This document shows, in pieces, positions 1 through 10,200 of a DNA stretch of 64,000 nt. The stretch covers positions 517,001-581,000 of the forward strand of contig JAKOGI010000144.1 of NCBI GenBank assembly GCA_029747015.1, given 5' to 3'. Under the pieces are notes generated by a model. The model was not told the DNA's origin. It searched no databases and saw nothing but the letters and a program-made list of their open reading frames with translations. Source of the DNA: Carnegiea gigantea (lineage: Eukaryota; Streptophyta; Magnoliopsida; Caryophyllales; Cactaceae). Within the stretch, counting starts at the first letter, position 1. Every line of letters begins with the position of its first letter. The position numbers and the translations under genes were made by a program.

Positions 1-94
1 CATAGGAATTGCTCTTAGAGCGTCCTACTTCAATTGTTCCCCTTTGTAGGAATCGCTTTCAGAGCATTCTACATCAATTTGGTATCAGAGCTTC
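1..94 (+). mobile_element. Copia-type LTR end with tRNA-iMet primer-binding site
   Basis: Positions 80-91 read TGGTATCAGAGC, the standard plant initiator-Met primer-binding site, three bases after a possible LTR end (...TACATCA). Two diverged 33-bp direct repeats (3-36 and 47-80, both starting TAGGAATYGCT) make up the rest. It is fused at 95-110 to a different LTR, so it is a remnant. Confidence 0.55.
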
Positions 95-107
95 GTCGAT
101 TGTCTAG

Positions 108-593
108 TGTTTTGGGGCAATTAACTTATGCTGAAAGGTGAGGTCGATTGTCTAGTGTGGGTAAAGAGAATAATTAGGATTGGGACATGAAAATAGTCTC
201 ATCTCTAGGTAGGTCAAGGGTTGTCAGCCTATTAGTTTAGTTAAACTAGTCCCATGAAAATAGGTGGTTAGAACAACTGGATTAGCCTATTGACCCTTGA
301 GAGAGGACTTAGGTGGCCTCCACGATACAACCGATCAACTCTGAATGCTAGCATAGCTAGGAAAGGTTTGGGCTTGACTTGCTTACTTGGTTTATCTTAG
401 GTCTAATCATAGTCCTTTTGCTTTCGCTTTAATAGTTTAGTTCCATTTTCTATCCCCTTCGATTTTGCCTAACTCGAGACACTTTAATTAGTTCTGATAG
501 TTGAAAACACAACTCCCTGCGGATGACACCCCAGGTACTCAACGATACACCTTGCACTTGGGGTTTATAAATATTAAAATTTTTTCCCAAACA
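108..593 (+). repeat. Left LTR, 5'-truncated
   Basis: From 108 on it aligns with the right LTR from 5361 (both GTGTTTTRGGGCAATTAAC) and ends ...CCCAAACA against ...CCCTAACA. The upstream 820 bp of the LTR are missing and replaced by the Copia-type remnant. Confidence 0.8.
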
Positions 594-599
594 AGTTTT

Positions 600-617
600 T
601 GACGCCGTTGCTGGGGA
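600..617 (+). other. Primer-binding site, tRNA-Asp type
   Basis: TGACGCCGTTGCTGGGGA begins a few bases after the left LTR. It is close to the complement of plant tRNA-Asp 3' end (TGGCGCCGTTGCCGGGGA), with two changes. Confidence 0.7.
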
Positions 618-897
618 CTTGGCGTTTTTCAATATCAGGGTTTATTTGACCATTCGAGGCTAGGCTTTTTATTAAAAAAAAATCCAAAAAAAATTTAAAA
701 ATCAAAAATTTGAAAAAAAAATCAAAATGGCTATTTTCCATTTACCTCAATTTGAGCATGAACCTTTTTGGCAATATTTGTCTCGATTGAATGATTATTG
801 TGCTCAATATGTGCTTTTTGAATATGAAAAATGGGAAATATGCGATGTTGTGCTTGAGGGGATAACACATAAGACCCGAGCCATCTTTGAGTCCATG

Positions 898-1675
898 GCC
901 CTGTTTGACAAGCTGTTAGCTGTTAGCTAATTGCATTAGCTATTTGACTTAACTGATTACATTAGCTGTTGGTGAAAAAAGTGTTTGGTGAAATTAGCTG
1001 TTTCTAACAAAGCTATTTGATAAAATTCCACTTATGCCCATTACTCAATTTCATTATTTTTCTAACAAAACAATTTTTCATTGGATATTTATTTTTCTTT
1101 TCGATATGAATTATGAATTATGAATTAAGACTTATGTGATATACAAAATTACATTTATACTTTTTCCTATTTTTAGTACTTATTATCAAAATATTTTTTT
1201 AATGTTAAATGTTTTCTTTTTTAATAGCAATTGAAATTATGTGACATAAAAAATATTTATATATCATGTAAGACTAACAAACATAAATTATTTGTTAAAT
1301 TAAGAAAGCGTTAAAATTAAAAGTATTATCTTCAACATCATGACCATCCACAACTCTTGTCCCAAAAGAGGAAAAAAATAAATTGAAAAATTTAAAGCAT
1401 AAGCATCCAACATTCAGGAATATTATTTGTGAATAACATTTAATGTAAATTTGTTCAAATCATAAGTTTTGTATGGTCATTGTAATAGTAAACATCAAAA
1501 AGCTCTTCGAAAAAGCTATCCCAAATAGCTTTTCGTAAAAAAGCTTTTTGGGTACAAAAACTAATATAAAAAACTAATCAACCAAACACTACAAAGAGCT
1601 TTTTGACCAGCGACAAACAGCTAACACCCAAAAAACTCTTTTTACACCCAAAAAGCTCTTTACCAAACATGGCCC
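898..1675. mobile_element. 778-bp non-autonomous TIR element in gag
   Basis: The ends are GCCCTGTTTGACAAGC and the complement of GGGCCATGTTTGGTAAAG, an imperfect inverted repeat. Subterminal AAAAGCTNTTT motifs recur in both halves. ATG (within CCATG) is repeated on both sides (895-897, 1676-1678). This fits a PIF/Harbinger- or hAT-like MITE; the class is uncertain because the 8-bp duplication expected of hAT is not clear. It has no coding capacity. Confidence 0.65.
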
Positions 1676-1839
1676 ATGTATTATGGTGGTATGTGCTTTT
1701 TAGGCGTTGATGATATGTGGGACTTATTTGAATCCTTGGCTTGGTATCAATGGCACCATGAGATTGCCAGTGAGTCTTTTGAGTGCCCTTCCCCTATTTC
1801 CTATGATTTGCACGCCTATTCTCCTATTGTGTGCTCTTA

Positions 1840-2166
1840 GGGTCTGTTCTTTTCGTGGGTAAATTGGAGTAGGTAAAAGGGTGAAGTGGGCTGAGGTTGG
1901 TTGAGGTGGGTTGAGGTGGGTTGAAGTAGGTATTTTTTTTTGAGGTGGGTTGAAGTTGGCATATTTTTTGGTGGTGGGTTGAAGTGTGTTAAAACAATGA
2001 GAATGTAATTATGAAGGGGTGGGTTGAAGTGGGTTGAAGTGGGTTGAAATAGGTTGAGGTGGGTTGAGATTGGTTTTTTTTTTCCAGGTGGGTTAAAGTT
2101 GGTTGAAATAGGTTGAAGTGGGTTGAGGTTGGTAAATCTAAAAAGACCTACAAAAAGAACAGGGCC
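1840..2166. mobile_element. Tourist-like MITE with GGGTTGAAGT minisatellite core
   Basis: The ends GGGTCTGTTCTTTTCGTGGG and the complement of GGCCCTGTTCTTTTTGTAGG are inverted repeats. The TTA target duplication (1837-1839, 2167-2169) indicates PIF/Harbinger type. The core is a run of 10-11-bp GGGTTGARGT units. A second, shorter relative lies at 60524-60686. Confidence 0.8.
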
Positions 2167-2831
2167 TTATCGTTCATCTTTTGACCACGATGTGAATTCT
2201 TGTCCTTATTATGATGTTTCCAATGAATGTTATACTAGATTTGATGCCATCATAAGGACAATGAATGAGCAACATGAGCGTTTTGTTAGTAGGATGAGGG
2301 AGTGTGATTTATTGTATGAGACCAACCCTAGTCTACCTCGCCCTAGACTTGAGGCTCGTCTCTATGATGATCGTGAGTCTTCCCTTCCCCTAGAGTCTAA
2401 TGTTGTTGATGATGCACCTTTGACCGACCTAGGGGAAGTGTTTGACACTCCGTTGACCCCATTGACATTCGTTGCTCCATCCTTTTCTAGCGCACCTATG
2501 GACACTAGTGTTAATGACTCGATCTTACTTACTTCTCCCCTTCCTTTAGCTCAGTGCACGGGGTTAGAGATGGGCGAGACTTCTCGAGGTGATGCTAGTT
2601 CTGTAGAGAATGTTTTACTTTCTTGGTCAGGAGGGCTTAAATTGGTTAAGCCATATCTTGAGGAGGCTCCTTTCGAGGAATTGTGTGATGATAGTTTACT
2701 GGTTAGTGCCGCTCCTAACATTGAGCATATCGACCCAATTTGCTCCGAGCCACTTGACTTGACTTGACTTGACCCCCATTTCCTCCCCCTTCACTTCCCG
2801 TCACACCCTCTCACTTGCATTCATTCCATGA

Positions 2832-3158
2832 GTCCTAGGTGACATTCGAAGGTATAATCCCTCCTTGGACCCTTATTGTGCATACCTAGAGGACATGCCT
2901 AGAAAAATTGAGTGGACCACTTTCTTTGATTATTATTTCGATTTTTCTATGGCATTTGGTAATTTTAAGATAGCACTAACTCTATTTGCTACATCATTAC
3001 TAGTGTTCTCTTACTTACATCACTTTGAGATGCATGCAAAGGCACATGATAAGCTCTTGACAGCTCTGACAGCACCCGAGTTGGAGAGGCAAGTCTTGAG
3101 AGATAAGGAGTGGCTGATGCTCCTCGGGCCTCCACAGCACCACCTTAGAGAGGCATAG
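2832..3158 (+). pseudogene. Second frame of the gag-only element with a hydrophobic segment
   Basis: After a TGA at 2829 the frame reads DIRRYNPSLDPYCAYLEDMP and on to 3158; the first internal ATG is at 2895. Residues around FKIALTLFATSLLVFSYLHHF form a membrane-like segment followed by a charged amphipathic tail. It may be the C-terminal part of the gag frame, displaced by the GACTT repeat, or a separate membrane-protein relic such as the env-like frames of some Athila elements. I cannot assign a function. Confidence 0.4.
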
Positions 3159-4520
3159 TTTGGGTACATTCAGTGCCTGACCTGGTATAATCGTTCTAAA
3201 TCTTCTCCTTTCTTTTTATTTTCTTTCTTTCCTTTTGTTTAGTAGTGGATATTAGGTTGCTTAGTTGTGGATATCAGATTGTACTTTTGTGGTGATCATT
3301 TTGAGATGATACTTAGGAATCTGTTGAGCCCGTTGATGACTATGATCACTTTTGTGTGTTTTTGTGTTTTGGTTGAGTGAGTTAGCTTGTTTATATGTGT
3401 GTTTTGGTTGATTTTGATTTTTGTGTGTCTTGTGGTTGGTGATGACTCTCAACTCCCAAAGAGGACATTGTGAGATTTAGGTGTGGGGGTGGAGTCATTT
3501 ACCCCTTTCATTCTTACTTTTGGAAAAATTCTTCATTTTTGTGCAAAATTTTCATTTTTTTCTCTTTTTTTTCCCCGTATAGTTTTTCTTTTTGTAAGCT
3601 TTAGGGGAGTTTTGTACTATTTGATTAGCATTGATCTCTGATACCTTGGCTGTTAGTTCGTATATAAGTATGATGTGTATGATGGACTTTTGTCCTAAGC
3701 TTGTCATTCTAGGCCTCGGTTCTAACTCTAATAGTCCATTGTAATTTTGCAATCCAATCCTGATTTATATATCATCATTATCTTAGAATCTTAATCTTCC
3801 ATTATTTGACTCTCCCACTTGCGTTTGAGCATCACTACTTTTGTCTTCACTTCAAAATTACAAGAATGAAGAATTTCTGGAAAAAAAAAAGAAGAAGAAA
3901 ATATGAAAATATCCCTTTGAGGCATGTGCTACTGGGAATGAAAAAAAAGAGTTTGAGAGTCGAGAATGAAAAGTATCCCTTTGAGGCAATACTGCTACTG
4001 GGAATGCTCACTTCCCATGTCAATAAGTTAATAATGTAGTTGATGCCAGTCCAGTGGATTGAGTCGATTCTGGTAAGCCAAAATCCTAGGATGATGATAC
4101 ACTTGCATACCAGGCACTAGGATAGATTCAATGTTCTCATGTGTCGTGGCATGAAAAGCTGATGCCTGAATGCCATTCTTTGAGATGAAGAGTCCTGAAA
4201 TGCATACAATGTGTGTGTACAGACTGATACTTGAGTTACTAGGGGGTTTTGGCTGAGCCGATTGTGTACAGTTTACCCCGATGTATATTTTGTGTTTTGT
4301 CATTTTTATTTTTCGATTTTTGTTTCTCTTTTCTTTGTTTTCCTTTTTGAGATTTTGTGGATATATCTTCTGTAAACTCTCAGGAGGCCTCACTCGTCCA
4401 CTTGGGGAAACCAAGGGGTTCAAAGGGCTTGTTGCATACGCTAAATGCAACCGTGATTCCTACAACAGTGAGTTAGGTTCTTAAGTTAGTTTTTATTTTG
4501 TTTTGCTCGAGGACGAACAA
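3159..4520 (+). other. Non-coding 3' internal region of the gag-only element
   Basis: The T/G-rich sequence has no convincing frame. A roughly 30-bp motif (ATCCCTTTGAGGCA...CTACTGGGAATG) occurs twice, at about 3911 and 3975. Confidence 0.5.
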
Positions 4521-4540
4521 AAGATAGGTGTGGGGGTTTT
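4521..4540 (+). other. Polypurine tract
   Basis: AAGATAGGTGTGGGGGTTTT directly precedes the right LTR start, where plus-strand priming is expected. Confidence 0.6.
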
Positions 4541-5848
4541 TGTTAGGTGATAATTTGTCGTATTTTACGTGCCCCTTTTACCTAATTTTAACTCGTATAA
4601 TAATATAATTTTTAGAGCTTTTACTTGTTTTACTTGCTTTTGTAGGTAATAAACTTCAAATCGAACAAACGTCGCGAAAAGGAGCGAAGACGGGCAAAAA
4701 CAGCAAAAGTCGGCAAGAAGGTACGACGGGGGGGCCGAGCCACCGTGCCAGAAAAGTGGCATAGTCGTGCCTCCCCCCCGTTCGCTCGTTCGCTAGATTT
4801 TTCTATTTAATCCTCCTTCGGCATTTTTGTTCGGGGGCCGCTCAAGGTTCTATCTGGCGATTTTTAGGTTAGGTTTTAGGTTAGTTTATCAAATAAAAAC
4901 CTCAATAGGAAGATTAGATTAGGATTGAGGTTGTAATCTGGGATACAACATTTGGATTTCAAGTTCCCTCTATCAATCAAGTCTAAGTTTTCTTCCCTTT
5001 TCTCTCTTTAGTTCATATGTTGTTCTTGTTTACGTTTTGCTAGTTTAATTCTTGTACTTGTTTTGTTTAGTTTGAATGTTTAGTTTTCATTGTTAATTCA
5101 TGTTTATTTAGTTGTTTAGATTTGATTTATTTCATTCTCTTCTTCTCTTGTTCAAGTTCATGTTCTTGTTTGCTAGTTTAGGTTTTCATGTGTTTGTGAT
5201 GTTTAATTGTTAGTTTGTGTTGGATTGGATTGTGACTAGCCCTTGATGGCTAATTAATCTTGTTTATGACCCAACCCTACCTTGTTTATGTCTAGAATTT
5301 AGAGTTTTCTTTCACGCCCGTCAAGTGTTCGATGAAATGCTTGAAAGAGCTTTCATCTGTGTTTTAGGGCAATTAACTTATGCTGAGAGGTGATGTCGAT
5401 TGTCTAGTGTGGGTAGAGAGAATAGTTGGGATTGGGAAATGAGAATAGTCTCGTCGCTAGCTATGTCAAGGGTTGTGAACCTAGTAGTTTAGTTGAACTA
5501 ATCGCATGAAAATAGGTGGTTAGAGCAATTGGATTAGCCTATTGACCCTTGAGGGAGGGCTACGTGGCCTCAACGATGCAACCGATCAACTCTGAATGCT
5601 AGCATAGCTAGAAAAGGTTTGGGCTTGACTTGATTACTTGGTTTATCTTAGGTCTAATCATAGTCCTTTTACTTTCGCTTTAGTAGTTTAGTTCTATTTT
5701 CTATCCCCTTCGATTTTGCCTAACACGAGACGCTTTAGTTAGTTCTGATAGTTGGAAACACAACTCCCTGCGGACGACACCCCAAGTACTCAACGATACA
5801 CCTTGCACTTGGGGTTTATAAATATTAAAACTGTGTTTTTCCCTAACA
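4541..5848 (+). repeat. Right LTR (1308 bp) of the gag-only element
   Basis: It begins TGTTAGG and ends CCTAACA, a perfect 7-bp inverted terminal repeat. Its last 490 bp match the left LTR. A hairpin-rich patch near 4737-4771 (CACCGTGCC...CGTGCC) resembles one in the CRM-like element leader. Confidence 0.85.
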
Positions 5849-5869
5849 ATAAGAAGCAACTCTAAGCTT

Positions 5870-6600
5870 TCCTTGAGCTCTTCAATTCTTTTTTTTTTTT
5901 TCATTCGATGATGAAAAGAATATTGCACTATATATATCAAGAGCGAAAAGTTTAATGCAAAGCTAGCAAGCCTAGCACAATCCAAAGGTTATACACATCC
6001 AATATGGAAACTATTCACAAAATCAACAAGATTAAAAGAAGAATAACAAAAGTTCCCCTTATACCACAAATAAAGTCTCGATGAAATTATCCTTAAATCG
6101 CTGGAAAGGCATCTCCACACCGTCAAAGACTCTCTCACACCAAATGCTCCAAAAAATCGCATGTGGGTATAGGAAAGCATTCTTATTTTTAGGTTTCTAC
6201 CAAAGAAGCCCTCCCAAGTAGAAAGATGATTCCTAATGGAGCTAGAAGCAACCCAAGAGATCCCCTAGCAACTAAAGGCTAGTTCCTATAGAGCTGTTAC
6301 AAAAGGACAATGAAGTAGCAAGCAATATTCCACTTCCTCTTTGCACATAAAGCACCTATTCACCAAGATCTTACCCCTTGTTGCAAATCATCGCATGTTA
6401 AGATACTCACATGCGATGCTTCCCAAAGAGACCTTAAACAAAGTCCCCGATTTCAAAATAAGCTTCCATAGGAAACATTCTCCCAGAGGCGGCTGCGAGG
6501 GTGAAGATGCAAAGAAAGGAGCTTCATGTAGTAAGACTTGACGGTGAATATCCCTTCAGAATTAAGATCACATCGAACAAAATCAAAAGAATACTCACCT
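5870..6600 (-). mobile_element. LINE 3' fragment (L1-type ORF2 C-terminus)
   Basis: On the minus strand it carries the degenerate end of a plant L1-type ORF2, finishing in a DFVNS..IGC motif, followed by a 3' UTR and a poly(A) tail (poly(T) at 5888-5902 on plus). Relatives lie at 15239, 40033 and 47566. It has many frame breaks and is 5'-truncated. Confidence 0.7.
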
Positions 6601-7137
6601 TTTTATTTCTTTATTTAGATGCTTTAGCTAAAGAATCGATGTGCTGAAAGGAACTGCATGTTCTACTCCTTCTACCCCATAAAAGTTGTCCCTTTTCACT
6701 TTGGAGAAATTCCTAGAACAAACTCTATTTCACCACTGGTATTTCATCTCTTGAAAAAGCAATAGAGAACATTGCAGCAAATGATGTCCACAGGGAATAG
6801 TTCATTTTCTAAAGCGGGATTAACTTTGCAAATGCTGCCAGAGGACAATTCATGCAACAATCCAATATTATAACATTTTCCTATACAAAGCAAGAAATTG
6901 TGGTGGCAAAAATGGCATGTGAAGGATGACAAAATAATAAATTAGTTGGACAATTTGACCTACTTTATGGCATGAATGCTTCCAATAACCACTTCAGTGA
7001 AATCTTATATGGAAAGTGATAGCAAATATAATTTCACGTCACCTAAATTTCACAGGATGAATGTTCATTTTCCCCACATGTTCAAACCAACACAAGATTT
7101 ACAATACCCTTTTTCCATTCAAAATCCAAAACAATAC
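6601..7137 (-). other. PSD intron 15, unique part
   Basis: AT-rich intron sequence up to the donor of exon 15. I see no gene or clear repeat here. Confidence 0.6.
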
Positions 7138-7284
7138 CTTGATCCAGAATCTGGTGCTCTCTTCAACAGTTTTAAAAGCCATTAGACGGCTGTCAGCAGC
7201 ACATACTGCAACATCATCACGGCCCATGCAAGCAATAGGTCTTACCCCAGGCTTCAATTCTCTAATGAAGAATTCATTAAAAGT
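7138..7284 (-). CDS. PSD: PSD exon 15 (residues 421-469), last exon in window
   Basis: This 147-nt exon encodes [20 protein letters not shown] and on to STRFWIK. TFNEFF.R.LKPG.RPI is the decarboxylase-domain signature. Borders are CTGCAG and GTATTG, phase 0. No homologue of the next segment (GRKFSI.GLL) is visible between 1 and 7137, so the last exons lie beyond the left edge. Confidence 0.95.
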
Positions 7285-10200
7285 CTGCAGGGTAGAAAAT
7301 AAGAAGTCAATTGATTGTGATTTGGATATAAATTTGCAGACAAATCAAAGTAAATCTCCAAAATAATAATTTCAAAAGCTACTAAGCAGCACAATAAGAG
7401 CGGTGAGCCACATTCTCCAGCAGCTGAGACAAACAGGAGGCTAGAAACTCCATTGTAACACAAATACACAACTAAGTAATCTGTTCATTCCCAAAACATA
7501 CATGATTTACCCCTAACCATATGCACCACATGCTAGCAAAGAAAGCAGTGCACCAAAGGATGTTCAGGTACTTATCCCTCAAAGCCAGGGCACTGAACTT
7601 GATGATGCTTGATCAAGTTTGCTGAATGAATGAACACAACCAATTCTCCCCATTATCAGACACATAAGTTCGCATAGAAGTAGCAACTTCATAATGCAGG
7701 AATAGATGCTCCTGTTCTTCCCTTCTTTTTTTCTTTTTTTTTTTGGTTCTTTTTTGGGTCATGAAAAACAAATTGGGAAACATGCTTGACAGGGGCTTTA
7801 ACTCTGAAACCTATCGAGTTCTTTCACATTCTCAGGCCTTGGATCTTCAAACATAAACTAGGAAACCATGCTTCACCATTAGTCATCAATTTAGCCATAG
7901 CAGTATTTGCATGAGAACTCTCCTAAGAAGTTGCCTAAAGAAACCCTTGGATCACAAGAAACCCGTAAACATCTCCATTCTTCTCCAACATAAGGTTTTC
8001 TCCAACATAAGGTTGTGTCCTAAAGTGGAAATTCCAGAGACATCCTGCATTCCCTTACAATAAACTTTGTCCAGTACTCTTCTTCTTAATGAACTTCTAG
8101 ATGGGTGGGCGCATGAGGCAGGAAAACATATGTTGAAATGTCTAATTGAAGTCCATTTCATACCTTAAAATGATCTAAAGGGTACTTCATTTCAGATAAG
8201 TTGACCTGATCCTGCATAGCACAAAACCAGAAGATTACTTCACTGCTACGCATATAAAATTAGTGATGAAGATAAACAAGAAAAGAAAAAGAGGATAAAA
8301 ATTAAATTAGAACAGAGCATTTTACCAACCCCCCCCCCCCCAAAAAAAAAACACACTAGATAAAAGAATCTACCAGCTACAAAGACATCACAAAGAAACC
8401 ATTTTTCCAGAACATCAAGACATTAGAAGCATAAAACGGAACAAAGTCAAATTTGCATGCCCATTTCATATAATCAATATTACAGGCCATAAAGAGAAGC
8501 AGAAACAAATAAAAGGGGGAACCAATCTACCCAACATATTAACATGGTGCCCATTCCGTCAAAATCCCTTTCCCATCCAAGGGCACTATCTCAGGCGACC
8601 AGAGTTTACAGTAAATTTCAATTTAATACTTCAAGTCTACACAATTCCCTTTGGCTTTTATGAGTAATCCACAAATAGTACTAGGCGGATGCCAAGAGTA
8701 CGTCGCCCATGTACAAAGAGGGCAAATACAAAAATCATAGTTCCCTCAAGCTATCAAGATTCAAGCATAATCTTTTCCTCTGTTGTATGTCAGACCAAGA
8801 AAAATGGAGCTCATGTCCTAGCAGACAGACTTAATGTGTGCACAGGTGACAAGGCCCAAGCCATAAAAGCCGTCTTACGGGGCCCAAAATACTAATAAGT
8901 ATTGTGGTCTGCTGACAAGTGCTGACAGGAATCACTTCTGGAGGATATTCATGAGCCACAGCTCCCCTAATGAACATAGTGAAGTGCCACAACAAATGTT
9001 GATGGGGTCACGGCCATTGCCAGTAGCCAGCTTCCTTGTCTTTGCAATATTGTGTGCATACGAATGGCCCTCAACTCCACCCCCTGCTTCATGCCCCCCT
9101 CCCTAAAGAGGGCAGAAGTAAGAAAAGATTGCAAACACCAAAGAATAAATAGACGTCAACCACATATATAACTAGGATATGGAAGACAACTGCCGCCTCT
9201 AAGACGAAAGGAGACAATGAGAAATAACTAACATCAGAATTTAGTTGGAAAAAGTTCCAGAATATTGCCATAATAACACTGGGAGATCTATGGCAGAGCA
9301 CAGCCATTAATCACAGCATAGAATCACAGGTATCATCCCATATTGAAACAGTAACATGCCTTGAAAAAATTAATGAACTTGGGGATATCCTTTGCTGAAT
9401 CAACGGAGTTCATTTTCTTTCCTTGCTTCTCAGAGAGTTCTTGTAGAATTTCCTTTGCACCTGTACCACAATCAAGAACAACCATGGAAGATTTGACATG
9501 ATAAAGAATACAATATAGTAGAAGCCCCCCCCCCCCCCCAAAAAAAAAACACAGAGAAAGGAGGAAAACAAGGAATTTTCAGGAAAAAAAAGAATCGAAG
9601 AAGAGAAAAGAAATGACTGAGAATGAACGCTACATAATCTGTTTCAAAATAATGTCATAGCTAAGTAATACAGATATTAATAGATCAATTAGTGCAGTAC
9701 ACAAATGGAATTATCTCAGTTGAGAGCATAAATCATGAAAGGATAATACGCGAAATAATGCACATGGTACATTTTTGGATATAAAGGAAATGATACAATT
9801 GCAGTGAAACAACAGAAAATAGGAAGTAGGACTAGGACTAGGACATCATTTTTAACATGTAACAGAAGAATTGGCTCCAAACAGGAATAAAAGTTCAGGG
9901 ATAAGTTTGGGGTTAAAAAATGCAAATTACACAAATAAAGGATTGACTTCTTGAGTCAGCAACGCAAACATGCAGAGATTTTCCCCCAAGGAAACAAGGG
10001 CCATCGGCCGCCATGTTGGTGGAAGACCCCAAAAAATACAGAGACTAACATATGTGGTGAGAATGGCAACCTTCACCAATCAACTAAGCCCTAATGGGCT
10101 TAAGCATTAGACTCACAGTGTACTTAAATTTGCCCTTGTTTGAACTTGAAGTACTATATGAGACTTCATATAGAACAAAGACGTAAACACAGGATTAGAA

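Larger units (their letters stand above)
727..2767 (+). pseudogene. Gag-like frame split by two MITEs
   Basis: The frame starts at ATG 727 (MAIFHLPQFEHEPFWQYLSR) and runs to 897, resumes after the first MITE at 1679 (YYGGMCFLGVDDMWDLFESL), stops at the second MITE (1839), and resumes at 2167 (YRSSFDHDVNSCPYYD) to the stop at 2765. Removing each insertion with one target-site copy restores the frame, so the insertions caused the breaks. The first part resembles the retrotransposon gag domain of Athila-like elements; the later part is acidic. A short GACTT repeat (2755-2772) lies at the final stop and may have shifted the frame. It is not functional as it stands. Confidence 0.65.
108..5848 (+). 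mobile_element. Gag-only LTR retrotransposon (TR-GAG-like, Athila-type primer site)
   Basis: Two LTRs bound an internal region that has a gag-like frame but no protease, reverse transcriptase or integrase that I can find. Such gag-only elements (TR-GAGs) move using enzymes of relatives. The right LTR (4541-5848) starts TGTTAGG and ends CCTAACA. The left LTR is truncated at its 5' side. The primer site matches tRNA-Asp, as in Athila elements, and a purine-rich tract precedes the right LTR. It sits antisense to the PSD gene in intron 15. ATAAG follows the right LTR; the matching left duplication is lost. Confidence 0.75.

Noticed and set aside
4028..4450. 140-codon minus frame in the gag-only element
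   Set aside because: It has no recognisable motif, lies antisense in the non-coding 3' region and overlaps another equally unlikely frame.
1..7137. Remaining PSD exons with the GST processing motif
   Set aside because: I looked on the minus strand for the segment after FWIK and for GGST-type sequence and found none; intron 15 appears to continue beyond the left edge.
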